From NCBI GenBank assembly GCA_022747635.1, contig JAKTNV010000024.1, forward strand, positions 6,322,665 through 6,386,664: a DNA stretch of 64,000 nucleotides. Reading direction: 5' to 3'. Source of the DNA: Hetaerina americana. Taxonomy: Eukaryota; Arthropoda; Insecta; Odonata; Calopterygidae. The notes beneath the pieces were generated by a model. It did not search any database and had not been told where the DNA came from. It saw only the letters and a list, made by a program, of their open reading frames with translations. The position numbers were made by a program, and so were the translations under genes. Positions 1 through 14,767 of this stretch are shown piece after piece (position 1 is the stretch's first letter; the number at the start of each line of letters is the position of its first letter).

Positions 1-2229
1 ATTCTTTCACTGAATGAAGACATTGCCCACCAACGTATTCTGAATTATAATTTTGTAAGTACGGCGGAAGTGTGGGCAGCCTTCCTAATCAAGCGCCCAT
101 CCTTATTAACTCTAGCTGTTTCTTAGCAGGCTGTTTAATATATAGCAACATAATTCATTCGGTTTCCTGTAAGGCTATTAAATTCAATAATTCACTGCAG
201 ACGCAATAATCAATCAGTACTTCCTAAACAAAATATACAGCGTAGAAAACCTTGTCCGCTTTAAGTAACAAGGTATTTTTGGAATATTTATTGCGTTGAT
301 TTGAATATTAACATCAGCTAAGGGAAGTGGTTCATCTTTATCTGCCAACTGCCAATCACACAATTAAATCGTCGCGCATGCTTTTGACATGGAAACATTT
401 GTTTTCATTCATCCCTCTCCATGTGGGCAATCTATTGCGCCAGATAAAGACATTACTCATATATGAGGTTTTTTGTACCGCTGACGAATAACTTTGTTGT
501 TCATGACCACATTAATTAGTTCTAGCAAACAGCAATTGCTTCACGTCCTACTTGGCGGTTAACGACAACTCTTTGATTATTTGTGACAAACAGAAATTGA
601 TTCGCGTCACCGGCATTTTGAGGGGATTCCGTCAGATTAGGCTGTATTTCAGAAATACTCACCACTTCATTTTTCCTTATTTCTCTCTTTCCTCAACCTC
701 TAGTTTTCTAGCAAGAATGAAACATTTACATCCTCCATGTTCCATTAGATAAAAAGCCCGGAGAAGGTAAAAATGTGAAGGAATTTGAAACTGGGCTGCC
801 CCTATGGCTAATAAATGTCTTCTGGAATGTCGAGAGACAACATGGCTTCCGTTTAAAACCAATGGACCCTTCTCGGTAGCCGTGAATTCCCGTTCTTCGC
901 TTGCCCTCCCTCTCGACCTCCGAGGCATGATGCTTGGCCTCCGCCGCATATCCAAATCCCATTCCGGTGATACTTCTGTAGACCTACGAGTGTGGATATG
1001 AGATTAACCACGTCCATGGCGAAGGCGCACGTAGGATAATATTTAAGTTTTTGGTATATTTTTGGAGACATCTTTTACCAGTTATCTTTTCGATTTTTCA
1101 CAACACTAATTTTTCGCCAAAAGACATTTGCAAATGCCTTATATAAAGTAAATCCATTCCAGAACACGAGGACATTCCTCTCTTTGCGCACTGACATTAC
1201 CTCTGGCTTCAAATGCTTTAATATCGGGGTCGAAAGCTCGGAGTAATAGATATTTCCACAGTTTTCAGTTTCAAAACCTCAAGTCCTTCATCGAAGAAAC
1301 TCCTCATCGCTCAAGAATTTTTGTTACAAAGCTTATTCGTCATTGTCTAACGTTTGACTAAGACGTTTTATTCCAAAGCGCACGTGTGTGCCTGGCACAG
1401 GATACATGTGTACTTCTTTTTCTTCAGAGAGAATACACTTAATAGGTTGTCTCGGCGTTTTTTGAGTAGTGAATCAATGCGTGAAGTCAGGGAAGAATTG
1501 GGCGAAGTTAAATCGCCAAGTGCTTCGGAGGGCGATCTCGTTTGAAAATGGATAATGGCGTGAAGTTTGCAGTCGAGTTTTCCCGACAGTTTGCTCATCC
1601 GTAGTATTTCATAGCATGGCATAGAGAAGGGAGCTTTCATTTTATATCACAAAGCTCTCTATTAATTGACATTATCGCAGAGTATTGGGGAATATTCATT
1701 TTCAAAATATTGTTTTGTTTACTGCGAAACCTCCAAAGCACAAAGTTTTTGCTAACTATCCGAACTCTTGACCCTCCACGTGCTAAAGTGTATTTAATCT
1801 ACGTTTCTACATCTCGTTTATCCCGGAATTCCTCACTCAATACTCGTTACGGTACACATTTGAAAACATTTGAGTTTTGATTTTCTTCAGTTCCAACGGC
1901 AATTTGTTAATTTGTGATCAAACAAGTTATTCAGGGGAGAAAATCCAGCAAATCCTACACGCAGAGTGCGATGAAAAGTATAGCTTTCCATTGTGGTTCT
2001 GAAAGTGTGCTCAAATGAGAAAACTACCTGTATGTGCAAAACAAATTGATCCAGTATCGATCTCTAGTTTTTATCTTAGTGTCATATGGTAGCTATCCAC
2101 CGCGCCGTGCCCTGCGGCTAAAACATTGATGCAATAAAACTTCTTAATACATATTTGCTTCAAGCCGTATGCGATTACGAAACTTAAGCCGGGAATAAAA
2201 GATTCTCAATCGATTTCGTAACACCAAAT
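1..2229. other. Noncoding AT-rich DNA, no feature recognised
   Basis: No open frame here resembles a protein family I recognise, and no transposon ends or tRNA-like folds were seen. All frames are short and broken by stops. It could be intergenic or intronic. Confidence 0.5.
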
Positions 2230-5200
2230 TTCAACATCGCTCCGCGAGAGGCGGCCGTCGAGATTTTTCTCCGAGCACCCATTCTATGCACCAGTAAAAA
2301 AATGCCCACCTACTTCATCATAGCATCTTCGCATTTTTACGAAGGAGAGGCGAAGGTTTGACGTCGGTCGGCCACGTCCTTCCATCGACAGGGGACAAAC
2401 CAAGGCCCTGATCACCGCGGATACGTTCATGTGCCGGAACCCGTCCGCAAGACCCTCCCCCCCTTGAGCCTCGACTACTCTTTTAACACCCCCAACCCCG
2501 CTTCCCGTCGCGACTCCCGCCCATGGATACACCACTCACTCCCTCTCAAGGCACCGCGGTCGCAGGACGCATCCACGGGGACTGCGGCCGGACGGGGAGG
2601 GAGAGCGTGGGGGCAAGGCGGGGGAGTGCGAGGAGAGGAGTGAATCGTAGGCAGGGAGTGAGTGGTAGGGAGAATCGACCCCATGCCACCCCTCGAGAGC
2701 GGCGGCGCAATCAACGCCAATTCTCTTCAATTTCACGGGTGACTAACAATGCCGATTCGAATGGGGATTTCTGAGTCGTAAGCCGAGAAGGGCTCTTCTT
2801 CTTTGTGGCGCTGCCACGGCTCCCAAAACAACAAAGTAGAACAAATGAACGCCTCCCATTTACGGGGCGAACCTCTCCCGGCCGCCGGAGCTTAAACAGG
2901 ACGGAACTTGTAATGGATTGTGCCCGGCAACAAACACGAGAGGAGAGAGAAAGAGAGGGCGAGGGGAGGAAAAGGAGGGTAAAAAAATTAAACAAAAAAA
3001 ACACTCGCGCTCGCGCAACAGGCCGAGGCAACGAAATCAGATGGAATGCTGCCTCGCTCCCGTCCGACGAGGGAAGAAGTCGGCTCCAACGGACTCTCCG
3101 GACCTCTCTCCCCACCGAATCCCCTCCCCTTCTTCTCTCTCGAAAAGACTTGGCAACGTGTTGTGAATTTGAAACGAGCGAGAAAGCCCAATTTATGAAC
3201 TTGGGTGAGGAAACCTTCGAAGGTCCCCACGAGATGGATCACAGCGCCAGCAGGGGTGTGTGCCATTATTATTATTCAGAAGTTGACCGTCAGGTGGATT
3301 CGGAAGTTGCGCCGCGCCACCGTCGGGATCCTTTGATGAACCTTTTCCGTGGCGAAGGAATTGAAAAGTGGAGTCGCCAGAAATTTGGATTTGCATTTTG
3401 ATGTTTCCGTGCGCGGCCGGAATCTTTTTTCGAGTTGGCCCGTCAGGCTGCCTCAGTTTATCTGGCCCTCATCAAGACGAAAAGAGGTTACACAAAAGAG
3501 ACGTTCTCAAGGCGCGTGATATTTATTGAGGGGAAGGGTTATTTTCCTTCCCGCAATTGTGTCTGGCCCGGAGATGGATGTTTCCTCCATGGACCACGAT
3601 GTCAACGTCTTTTCAAAACATTTGCGACATTCCTCTGCTGCTTATCTTAGTCCTAAGTTTGTTTTCATAGGCAGCCCACCGAGAAGCAAGCCAACTACTT
3701 TAAAATTCAATAACTCTCACGCAGTGGCTTGAAAAAATAGGCCGCTCTTCGGACATAAAAACATCACGACAAAAGAGCCTCCGTGAAAAATTATAAAATT
3801 GCATTCGTCTCTGATGAGATATCGTTTGTGCTTGGAGGAAAACTGCTCGAGGATGAGAGTGAGTGTGGGGCACACATACTGCCTCCATGAAGAGAGGTAT
3901 CCTGTAATCAATCGGTGGGATGGGGGCCTGTCTATCAAATAATCTCGCATACTTTGCAAACAACCGTTTCGTTCGGACCACACCAAGTGCCTGATGCGTC
4001 AACAGCGACAGCGGTCTCGACAGTGAATCGCGGGAATCAATCGTTCGTGCCCTGGACCCATTCAATCTGCCGTCGCCGATACGGATTTTCTCGAAGCAGC
4101 TGCCCGAAGTGGAATTTAATAGAGACCACTCAAAGCGGGGGTCAACCAGGCGGAGCGGGAGGAAGGGCCCGAGCCGGGTCGGCGGCTGCAGCACCTGCCA
4201 CCGCCGCTGCTACGTTTCAAGGGGGTTGGAAGTGGTCGCGGGAGAGGGGAGGGGTTTGAGGTGGAGCGTTCGAAGCCGATCCTCCGTCGGTATCGGCATT
4301 AGCTCTACTATCGGTATGAAGATCCTCTCGTCGCAGACTCACCGACAACGTATTCTGTTTTCTTTTTCTTAATTTACCGTCGCGACTGGGGATTCGATTG
4401 AAGAGTGCAGTCCCTGCCTACCCCGAATATGCTCGTCCACTTGATCGCAGACAAGTTCCTATCACCACAAATCCACGATTTGCATTTCAATCGCCCACTT
4501 CCCTTCGCGAGTTTGTCGTTGTCTCCCTTCTCTCCACCCCAGGGATCGCAGCTAGCCCGCTGGGCACCTGTCTCAATGCCAGTGGCATGGAGTCGCAAAC
4601 CCAATGGCTCCCTCTCTCGCTTCCCTCCCCGTGACTAAGTAATGCGTCAAAACTTTTCGCTCTCCTCCGGGGGATGTGTAAACACGCTCGCGATGGGTTA
4701 TCTGCCGTGAGAGCGACATTGAGACGATATGATAGAATCAGGTCAGTTCACACTGCGCCCCGGAAATTTTTACAACGCACGCGCGCGCGCGTACGCTCAT
4801 AAAAACTCATCCATAAGACAAAAAATATGCTCATTTTTAACCAGTTGAGACTCACTTCAGAGAATACCTTCCGTCTTGTCCACTCGTCCCCTGGATGCCC
4901 GCAGCTTTCTCTCTCGTGTCGATCTTCCGCCGCTTCTACGTACCGCCGCTGCCCTTATTCCTGGACCACGCACACACCCCAACAATATACGGGAGTGTGC
5001 GCTCTTTTACTGATGGATAAAAATATTATGCAATAGGAGAGGCGGGGCTCTTTATTATTCGTTTTTGTAAAAATATATATTTGTATCCTCTCACTTCTTG
5101 ATCGGGGAGGTGGTGTTTTGGGAAAGAGGGCACTGAAACCACGAACCAACCACTCTTCACACTGGGCACAAACGAGAACTTTTTCTTTCCTTGCCTCGTA

Positions 5201-5630
5201 CACACTTTCGGTTTCACACGATCCCAACGCGAGTACGTCGATCTTTTTTTTCAACGAGTTACGGTGCGCGAGAGACTCTCCCTCCCGACGCCCTCGCTGC
5301 TGCCACGAGACTTCTGGCTCCGCTTCGTTCCGCCGCCCGTTGACTGCCCTGAAGACAGCCGTGCCCTCTCGTCCTCCCCGCCCCCACATTCCCTCCCCCC
5401 CCTCCACCTAACCCCTCCCCTTTCTCAGTAGCCTTCGTTCGGGTTCGCCGTTCGCTCCGCGTCCTCGGGGCGCGGGCCGAGTCCTCTGGCGGGAAGAGAT
5501 CGAACTCGGTGGAGAAGGCGGAGGAGCCTGTCTGGGAGCCCGTCTACGGTAGTGCACGGTGGCCGGCTGGCTGGGGTGAATGGGCTACCGAAAAGTTTGT
5601 CCCCTAAACCCCCGCCCAGTGCAACAACCA
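2230..5630. other. GC/CpG-rich, strand-asymmetric region
   Basis: Two GC-rich blocks (about 2230-3420 and 4090-5630), with many CpG dinucleotides, are separated by ordinary AT-rich DNA. Parts are long purine runs (around 2590-2650 and 2935-2990) and parts pyrimidine runs (around 5275-5420). The longest open frame (2805-3401 +) has arginine- and glutamate-rich low-complexity sequence and no recognisable domain. This could be a promoter-associated CpG island with 5' untranslated exons, but no start site, coding exon or splice pair can be shown. Confidence 0.35.
4775..4796. repeat. Alternating CG/CA purine-pyrimidine tract
   Basis: A short run of alternating CG and CA/TA steps of the kind that can adopt Z-DNA. 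It lies inside the GC-rich block. Confidence 0.6.
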
Positions 5631-8600
5631 CGATTTATTGACCGTGCTGCGATCAAATTTATTGGGGTATGGATGTCCTCGAACGTTTTTCCGATGACGA
5701 ACGCCGAAAATTTTTCGGTAAATCCCCGGTGTGCCTATGGTGCCGCTCGATGGCTTGTCATAACCAAACTTAATTATGTGTACCGCATGAATATTTGCAT
5801 TTTGAACACTATATTCTCGTTCACCACGCAATAAAATATTACAAATTGAAGGAGCCTAATAGGATGAGGTTGAATTGAAATGCCAGAAAACTCCTAAATC
5901 TAACGCTGATAGTGGAGACGTCGACGGGATATCGAGCGACTTTGCCGATAACATATGAGATAAAACCCCTCGTTTAAAGCACCGTAACTTAAACTCTCCT
6001 GTTTTACCATGAAAAAGCTACAAAATGCGAAGAAAATGGCGGGAATTTCAAATTGCCATATTCCTCCAGGCGCCATGATAAATGGAATATTTTGGTGAAA
6101 TTTTGGCCAGCTCGATGCTGTAGAAAAATTATATCCAATTTACTTGTAGTTACCGGAAAAAATGTAAGGTTTAATTATTTAATTTTCCACTTTAAACGAT
6201 TGTGTTAATATTGTTATTCCCGATATTACAGTAGTGGCGTTGGTTGCTAATTCAAAACTATAATTTTTGCCCACTACGTGTACATTTTGTTTTGCGTTGC
6301 TTTCATTCATTTCATTTTCCTCTATATGTCCCGAGTATTTCATGCCACTTTAATTTTCCGGGAATTAAATATGTTTGTACAAATGGTAGCGACTCTTTCA
6401 TTTCTCTTCGTACATAATTTCTTGGAATATTTACATCACCTCAGTAGGTACTACGATGTTTATACGTGGGACTCCTACGTGCAGTTGCCGGAATTAATTT
6501 AACGACTTCAATCATTAACTCATTTATTCCGTGGCTGAGTAACAACTCGAATTTTTGCGACCGACGTAACTTTTAATATTCTTATTGGTCTTTCTAAGTG
6601 TCATAAGTTTGAGAAATACCTTCCACAAATTTCAGTAAAAATCGACATAGAACGAACATTGATTTCCCATCATTAATTAGTGCCAAATATTTTAATGCAG
6701 TCCCCAACAATCATTGATAACCACAAAGTGATTTGCATTGTGGAAGTCGCAGGCTACTGTAAAGATTCCGATTGGGAGAAAAATCTCGTAGCTGATAAGT
6801 GGCGAGGGTGAACAATAAACCTCTCTAATAAATAATTCTTGACTCGCCCTGTCTTCGAAGTCAAAGGGATAGAAGTCATTCATCATCTGATATAACCCCA
6901 ACCAGATTTTTAGAAGAGCCGACAGGGTAGATTTCCAGTCCCCCCCCCCCCCTTCCATAAAACTGCCCAAAAATTCTTTGTTAGTGGTCCCACAAATCAC
7001 CGCACGGATAGCTTGGCCGGGCTCTTGTGTCCTGCGTTCCACAGAAACTTGAAGTCTTCAAGCCCGGCGGAAAGAATGATAGCTATACATAGTAAGCTCG
7101 TCGTCATCGCAAGGCAGCTTTAAACGGAACAGTTGAGTGCATCTACCGTTACCAATTGGAGGTCTTTCTTCCTGAATTTGTACGAGTAAGGCTGATGTCG
7201 ACTGTCAATGTTGGACCCTCAAAATACACTGGAAAGCATGCTGTTCAACGTGAATAATTCACTCACTGTTAGTCACGCGTTCATCGAAGACTACTTTTAA
7301 GCCACCTATCTCTAGTGCCGATCTCTCCTCTGCTATTGAATTTCAAAACTTGGAGTTGATTCCCATCCTAAGAGAAATCAATTTTACAATTGTGTGAATT
7401 CATTCCGCATGCGTGCCCAAGGCATACATTTTCTTGCTTTCTTGTCGTTTATACTTTCAAAACATTTTACGACTTGTACGATATCAAGTCCAAATGTATT
7501 AATATATTTTTAAACTAAATTTGGATGCTGGGGAACGAAGAGGTGCTAGGGTAATGGTATTTAAGCTTTTTCAACTGATAAGTCAGAGATGGAATGCACG
7601 CTTTAGATGCTTTCCGACGAGCATATATTTTTACATCCTCTGTATCTTACTGTTGAATGTTAAGTATAATACTAAAATCAAGTTAAGAAATGTGGTGTCG
7701 TAAAGACTTAAGTTGGCAGATTGCTGAAACACCGCGGATTGACATATCGGTTATTTCTCCCCATGTATTGAGTCGCATTCAAGAGTGGAATGATATAATT
7801 GGAATTGAAAAAAATTCTTGGCTTGCAATTGGCCGTCTTACAGCTTTTAATTCCTTGAACTCGGCCATTATTAATCCTCCTGAGCCGTTTGCGGTTGATT
7901 AATTAGGTAAGAGCAACGGAATGACTACCTCGCGATCATTCCCGAATAAGGCCCCACGATTATTTTAAGCGGCGGCGTCCTCTTCCAGATGGCTTGACGA
8001 GTCAGCTGGACCACGTTCCTCGGCCTCCGGTCTTCCACATTCCAGCAAAACGGTCGGAGAAGAGGAGGAGGAGGAAAAAAAAGCACGCAGCACCTCAAAA
8101 AGTTATTAAACGGATTCCATCTCTCCCCGCCAATCGCGGTCATCGCAGGGCACTTTCATCATTTATTCATGAAGCGTCGGAAACTGGTCTTTACGCGCGG
8201 TGAGGAGTACAGATGAACGGAAAAGAAATATCACGAGCATCATGGCCCCACATATAAAATCGTCGATTATTTTTTTTTTAGCCGGGTCATTGAGCCGTAA
8301 TCTCCCTCGTGTCGGCACACGCTCGCCTTTTGTCGCCCGGCCGACTCTATCGTGGGTTCCGGTCTTCACCTTCCCCATACCCCCAGCCTGGTCGGTTTAC
8401 ACGAGCAAGAAATCGTTGAAATGCCATCCCGTATTTTCCCGATGGGATCGCCTTTTCTCTCTCCCCCCCCCCCCTCTCCCCTCCTCTTTTTCATTCCCGT
8501 CCGCCTTCAGCGGTTGACCTCCCAGCACGAGAAAGTGATTTTCAGAGGTTTCGTGTCGTCGTCCCTTCCTACCCAAGCTCAATTTCCGAGTGTCTCTTCT

Positions 8601-11600
8601 CCTCGCCCCCTTGCCCAGTTGGGAGAGTCGGAGGGCGTGGGACTGGTCGAGTCTCCGTCCATTATCCTCCCCTCTCCCCTCTCTTTCACCTTCACCTCAT
8701 GAAAATTTGTTCTCCGATCTATCCTTCTCCTCTTAAAACCATACACCATGCGTAAATAGGTACTAGTCCAAGATTTTACGCTCTTCGGGTCCTGAGAGTT
8801 CCATTCCTGATTTTCTTCAATTCGCATTGCCCTTCGTTCAATGGGTGGATTTTTTTCTACTACAGCTGTTCCCAACTTTATGTGGCGGGATTTGATTGAA
8901 TCCGCAATCTTCCGTACTCCTGGTTTGGAGCGTCCATTGAAACTATTTAGAGGTGAACAAGAGAGTAATATTCCAAGTCTTCGGTTGGGGAAATGAAGAT
9001 CTCTAAGGCATGATTACCCCTCATTTTTCTTTCCCGGTTTTTCCACTGCCATCAAGCTATAACTTTTTAATTGATACACTTGAACGATATTTTGCTTTCA
9101 TTTGACTATATAATAAATTTATCTTAATATTCAGATAGTTATGCACGGTGTCTGATTAACAATTGGCTTTCGACTAATTTTGAGAGCATGTGGAGCATCG
9201 GTACAAAATATGTGACTGATAAAACGAGAGGATATTATGATAGCGCGAGAGCGCTATGTTAGTGGTAGCAAGAAAACGTCATTACGAAAATGTTTTGCTA
9301 CTTTCCTGCTAACAACTATGCATTTATTTTAGTTCGTCCAGGCATTCATTTCATGCATCATCGATATAAAATAATTTCCACGAAAATAGCGACGGGATTT
9401 ATTCTGTTAAAATACAGGTATTAATATCCTTTTTGTATTTTACTGTTTATTATATGCGGATCATGCACGTTATACGTTAACCGCATTCAGTTTTATAGAC
9501 AGCATTGACGTAAGGGAAGGTAAATGTTGAAAAATGTACGACTACGTGTCGTTATGATTTCAGAAACATTAGGCCCATTTCAACGCATTATTTCAACGTA
9601 AAATCATAGCAGTCGCAAATTTGACTGTGCATTTAATTCGTTTTCAAATGGCGTAAACTTTTAAATCCCAAGTAATCCATTTCAGGCGTCTAGTGCAAAC
9701 GTCTTGGGAACGCGTGATTCTAGAATTATTATTTTTTGGAATGGTTTTAAAGCGGATTTTCAAGTTTTAATGTAGCCGTGGAAGTCACCGCCAGTTGCCT
9801 TCAGAGCAGAGTAGGATATACCAGGAATGGCACGCGTATTTGTTTTTCAAAATAATAGAATGAATAAACCAATAGAGCATAGACTAATTTCATCGTATAA
9901 TCTGGAAGTAAACAGATTCGATTTCGTGTTTATTCGGCCATCTTTCTCGTCGGGGCTTGTCGCGTCCGATCAAATATCTTCCCCCTCAACCGCTACCGAT
10001 AGCGTCCCGTTCAGTAGCCGTTTAGTTACCACCTCGAAAACAAAGTCATATTGTTTTGAACGTAAACGGAAATGTCAAATGCAGCCGTGGTGCTTTGCCC
10101 CACTCCCTCCCATGAATGTTGTTGCTCAGACGGTAGAGGGCGTTGCTCGTCTCACCCAAGTGAGCCCATCCCGTGAACCCTCTGCATCCCATTACAGGAT
10201 GAATAAGGTCCGTGGGTCCGAAGAGAGATGGGGCACCCTTCCCCGAGTTTCCCACGCTTTGGCTCTCCGGGGCGCCCGCGGCGCTGAGGTAATTTTTTTC
10301 GTGATTAGGCCGGCCAAGGGACTTAGCGATGATGCGTGACGACGTCCCGAATAATATATAATGCTCGAGTGACTTCGTGGGCATGCTTTCGAAGGTTCTG
10401 CCCCGAATTCTTTTTTGTATCGCAGCGGACAAAGATCTGACCTTTTACGCTGTCACACCTCACCTGCCGCGAGAACACGCACGGAAAATGATAGTAAATG
10501 AATGAACAGACTTATGGGGAAAAAATGTGATTCTTTTCCTCCAGTGCGGTTTATTCATGTCATTGAGCCAGCCCACTTAACTCGTCGAGTAATACACTAG
10601 CATGTCGGCAATGTCGAAGTTCGAGGATGCGAATCCCTCCTAAGGGATGGATATCGTGTCGAAGCGCGCAAATTCTCAATAATTCAAACCAAAAGGAGAG
10701 GTATTGTGAAATCATCGGCACTAATAAGATTTCGTTTAATTTTCTGATCGTTAACTGTTCTCCAATATGCTATTGGTTGGAATTAGTTTATCACAGAATT
10801 AGAAGTATCACAGTGACATACGAAAGATAGTTCACTTTAGGTGGATTCCTTTTCATTTTTTACTTTTTTCTTTATTAATTTTTCCCTCTTTGTCATTGGC
10901 ATGGATTGAAATATCTTCTGATCAAATTAGTAGTAGGTGAACCTTGCAAATGAATTTCATGTGCATAAAATATCATTTACCGAATTTGCTTTGAATTTTT
11001 CGCTGAAATAATCCGACCACTATTGGGATTCAAACCACGATACCTCACATACCGCTTAGCCTCCAGGATTGATTCTTCTGACCATAACCGGAAACTCTCC
11101 GTGTGTACTGCATGTGTGCATTTGGGACCCCCGGTACATTACGTCTGATCAATATTTTCTTCTTCTCCTCCTCCAAGATCACTGGCCATCACCAACAGGA
11201 ACCCCCAGTGACGTCGCTTTTTCAAATAGGTGCCCTACATCGAAAAAAAATCGTTGCCTAATCTTTGCGTTGTATCGCAGATTTATGGGAACTGTCATAA
11301 TCGCCTTCTTTGTCAACACTTCGGGGAAATGATAAAAGTCCCCTCAAAACATAATTTGAATTTCTCTTTTATTTTTTAAATGACGCTTTCAATTCTTTTA
11401 AATATTACTTTGCCTATAACATATTATTTTGGACAATAATTTGGTGGTGCCTTCTAGAGTCATATTGAATGTCACCAAAGTTTTTATTCCCAATATTGAT
11501 CATACTCCTTAAACATCGTCAAAGTTCATTTCTGCATTCTCGCATTAATTTATGAACTATCATATTACTTTATACATACATAATATATACAAAGATAAAG

Positions 11601-14600
11601 CCATTTTTGGCGCAATTTTTTACTAACTTCGTTAGATCACAATCTCCGAAATCAGACAAAGCGGTGCTAAAAAATTAGTTAAACCGAGTTCTCATGCAGT
11701 GCAAATACACTGTCAAGAGTAACCGTTCTGGTGGATGTAACCCACCCCTACCCTTGTTGGCACATATTGGCGTTTTAAGGTCATTCGCTTGGAAGATATG
11801 CATATGATGTGGTAAGTGTTGTTTGTGTGAAATTGAAGCTTAAAAAAACTAGGTTTGTAACAGAAATATTTGACGAACAGAGGTAGTTAGGGCGCTTAAA
11901 CTAAGAACACATACAGGAGTTTTGGAATACATTTAAAAAACTAGTCAAATTGTATATACATGTGTATATATAAATATATATTTATATATAAATATATACA
12001 CACATACATAGTTGTTGTTACTATTTTTAAATTTATTATTTTTTATTCTTTTATTTTGTTTTTTGGTTACTTTATTATTATCAGTATTATTTTTTTCCAT
12101 TCATTTAAAACTCCGGGCTCATTGAATTGTCACCCCCGAAAGTTGTGTCTTCGCGCATGTTGCACACGTCACCTGGTATCTCGCCTGCCTGGGTCTCATC
12201 TCTCTTTCTCCTAACGTGGGTGACGTCAATTATGGACTCGACTCCTCGCGGCGGACGGCCGGCCGGCGTCATCCGAGTGAGCACGGATCCGTACTCCCGT
12301 GCGTGCTCCCGATGAAGTTCTCTCGGGCGACCGCGGGAGTGAAGACAGGCAGTGTGCTCCCGCCTGACCTCTCTCTCTCCCTCTCTCGCACTCTACGGTG
12401 CGTAATACGCGCCCAATAAGGACCACCCTGACGAAAGACGGTCCACTGGGGAGCGGGTGGGTGAGCGCACTTCGTTTGCAGACGTTCACTTTCGTACGTT
12501 CGTGACATTCTCTTCTCCTCGTGAATTGAGACGCGTCCCCACCCCCCGGTCCACTTGCCTCCTCCCTCACCCTCAAACCACCGACCGCCGACCCCATTCC
12601 GTCTTTCCCCCATCCTTCGAACAACTTCTCGTCGCTCGCCCCCGCACGGCCGATCCGTCTGCGCGGCACGCCGGCATTCGCTCCGTCTCCCCCCGCGTCC
12701 CTCAACCCTTTTGACTCCTCTTCCCGCCCCCATTCGCGTCCCTTCCGAGAAATCTTTCCGGAGCCAAGGGAACGCGGAGAATAAATAATCTGAGATGGCC
12801 TGGGAATGCTGTAGGCGCTGTAAGGTCATGGAATTTCACGGGGAGTGGAAAAGTCGTGGAGTTCTGAGATCCACCCTGAGTGTCTTTGTCCTCTGTCCAG
12901 CCAAAAGGAAAAGTTCTTCATCATTTGAAAGAGTCGGTTCCCTCTTTTTTGTAGCAATAGTCAATTGATGTCAACTTTTGAGGTTGCAGAACGATATCGA
13001 ATTAGCCGACCCGATTGGAAAGACAGCAAGACCGCAAGAGGATTCAAACCATAGTCCTTTTGGTTGGCTGACGAGTAATCCACAGTATAATCATATCATA
13101 CTAGTGATTACATATGTTCCGTATTTTGGTGGGCGCATTGAAAATACTAACGCTTTTTCGAATCCGTCTGTTATTTTTCACAAAACGTATCGTACTCTCC
13201 ACGTTTTCTACTTGACATGTTTTTCGTTTCCTACGCTGAGAATATAATTAAAACAGTACTCTGACCTGGTCCAGCTCCTGCTCCAGCAATTTCTGCTGGA
13301 TGATATGATAATTGGAGTGATTTCGGAGTGAATTCTTCTGGCGGTTCGACTCGCAAGAACTGGGAAATTCGGTACGTGCGCTATTCAATCGAAACCAGTA
13401 TTGTCAATGGTGGATAATCCGTTACGGATACATTAGAAACATCAGGAATAGCATCTTATTTCCGATGTTGTTATGATGTAAAGATTAAGGTTTCTTTGAG
13501 CGATATAATCGAGGTTTTTCTTCACAGCACTTAGATATTTTTCTGAGCTGACCTAAGTAGGTTATTTTTATTTCAATTGGTAGTGAGTGGAATCTGATTG
13601 GGTCTTCGAAGAATTATTATCGTTATGTTTGTGTTTATTGACATTTCTGCGAGTTAATTTCACCGCCATTTAACATTCAAATTAATACTTTAAAATAGTG
13701 CTATCCTAATATCTGGGGCGATGAAATCAATCGTTGACTGAACTGGAATTACTTTAATCTTGGAGGCAGGGATCAGAGAAATGCTTCCTGGAATAAGTGC
13801 GGGACTCAACTATACAAATCTTCGCTCCAAGGAAGATACGGTAGAGATTTATGTTAAATTAACTAAGATACACGGGGAGCGAAAAGAGATGGAAGGAGGC
13901 GATTGGCGAGATGGGCTTCTTAAGAGTTTTGATCCACCAAACGTCGAGAAGCGCACCTGATTACTGTAACTTACGGCGAAGGGTTCCGATTCGTATATTT
14001 CGCCTGCGATCGGTCGGAAAGCCAATGTAGATCGTTTCGGGGATCGTCTCATGGCATCGCTTTCGCGGAGAAATGACGTCTCGATTGTTTGTTGACGTCA
14101 CTGTCGCTGCTTCCATGTTTGTTTTTCATATCTGTCGCCGTTCGACGGCGCACATGCACGCCACAAGCGCGACTACCTCCTTCCTGCCTCTCTCAAGGGC
14201 ACGAGGCAAATGCTTGTTACAGTGGAGCTTAAACCTCTCGGAATGCCCCGAGCGTTTCGATTACTGAGGGTGGTGGGGAAAATGCTTGCGGGAACGGTAA
14301 CGCGATGTTTTCGTAAACACCTGGTTTTCTATTGCTATTTCCCTTCCACATTCCTTACTGTTTCGGCTTTCTCAATCACGGTTACTCGTTTTCTCACTGT
14401 AAAATACACTCCGAGTACATTTTGATGATTGTCAATTTGGTTTAGAGAGCGCTAACGTGGTTGCATCCCTTTTTCAAGCATCGACATATTATTATTTCAC
14501 TACCCAGGTTTACATTGGGCAATTGATATGTGTGAGCACTATTCTCAAATTAAGCGAGACTACGCTTTTTTGAGCGAGGAAATTTTTTCGGGAGAGGCAA

Positions 14601-14709
14601 AAAAATTGCGTTGAAGCACAGTTTAGGAATGAGCAGATGTGATACAGGCTTTTTGGGCGATGAGTGAAAATAAGCCGTCATCTTCCGCTCTTCTCGCCAG
14701 TTGGAATAG
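5631..14709. other. Noncoding stretch with scattered GC-rich islands
   Basis: No supported gene. It holds poly-C runs at about 6941-6952 and 8463-8475, a TA-rich microsatellite at about 11950-12003, and GC/pyrimidine-rich islands at about 7960-8700 and 12120-12790. Short tRNA B-box-like motifs on the minus strand near 11020-11045 and 13040-13055 may be SINE debris. The frame at 6692-7042 (minus) is 116 residues of normal-looking complexity but matches no family I can name. Confidence 0.45.
11950..12006. repeat. TA-rich microsatellite
   Basis: An imperfect run of TATATA, AAATATAT and TATACACA units between non-repetitive flanks, with no element ends visible. Confidence 0.7.
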
Positions 14710-14767
14710 ATTAAAAGAACTCAAAAACATTATTAATCCCACGTTAAAAGTTTTGAGTTCTTTTAAT
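14710..14767. repeat. 17-bp perfect inverted repeat
   Basis: The arms 14710-14726 and 14751-14767 are exact reverse complements across a 24-base spacer. Their core is AAAAGAACTCAAAA. It could be a small foldback element or a cruciform-prone site. No target duplication was identified. Confidence 0.7.

Noticed and set aside
2805..3401. A 198-residue open frame
   Set aside because: Composition-driven (Arg, Glu, Ser) in a GC-rich block, with overlapping open frames on the other strand and no recognisable motif.
6692..7042. A 116-residue minus-strand frame of normal complexity
   Set aside because: It crosses a poly-C run, has no motif I recognise and no splice or element context. It might be transposon debris, but I cannot support a call.
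11015..11060. A minus-strand tRNA-like SINE head
   Set aside because: Only a B-box-like GGTTTGAATCCC is present; no A box at the right distance and no second copy.
12226..12829. Overlapping minus-strand frames of 159 and 186 residues
   Set aside because: Two frames of the same GC-rich tract are open at once, both Arg/Gly-rich; this is typical of a stop-poor island, not a gene.
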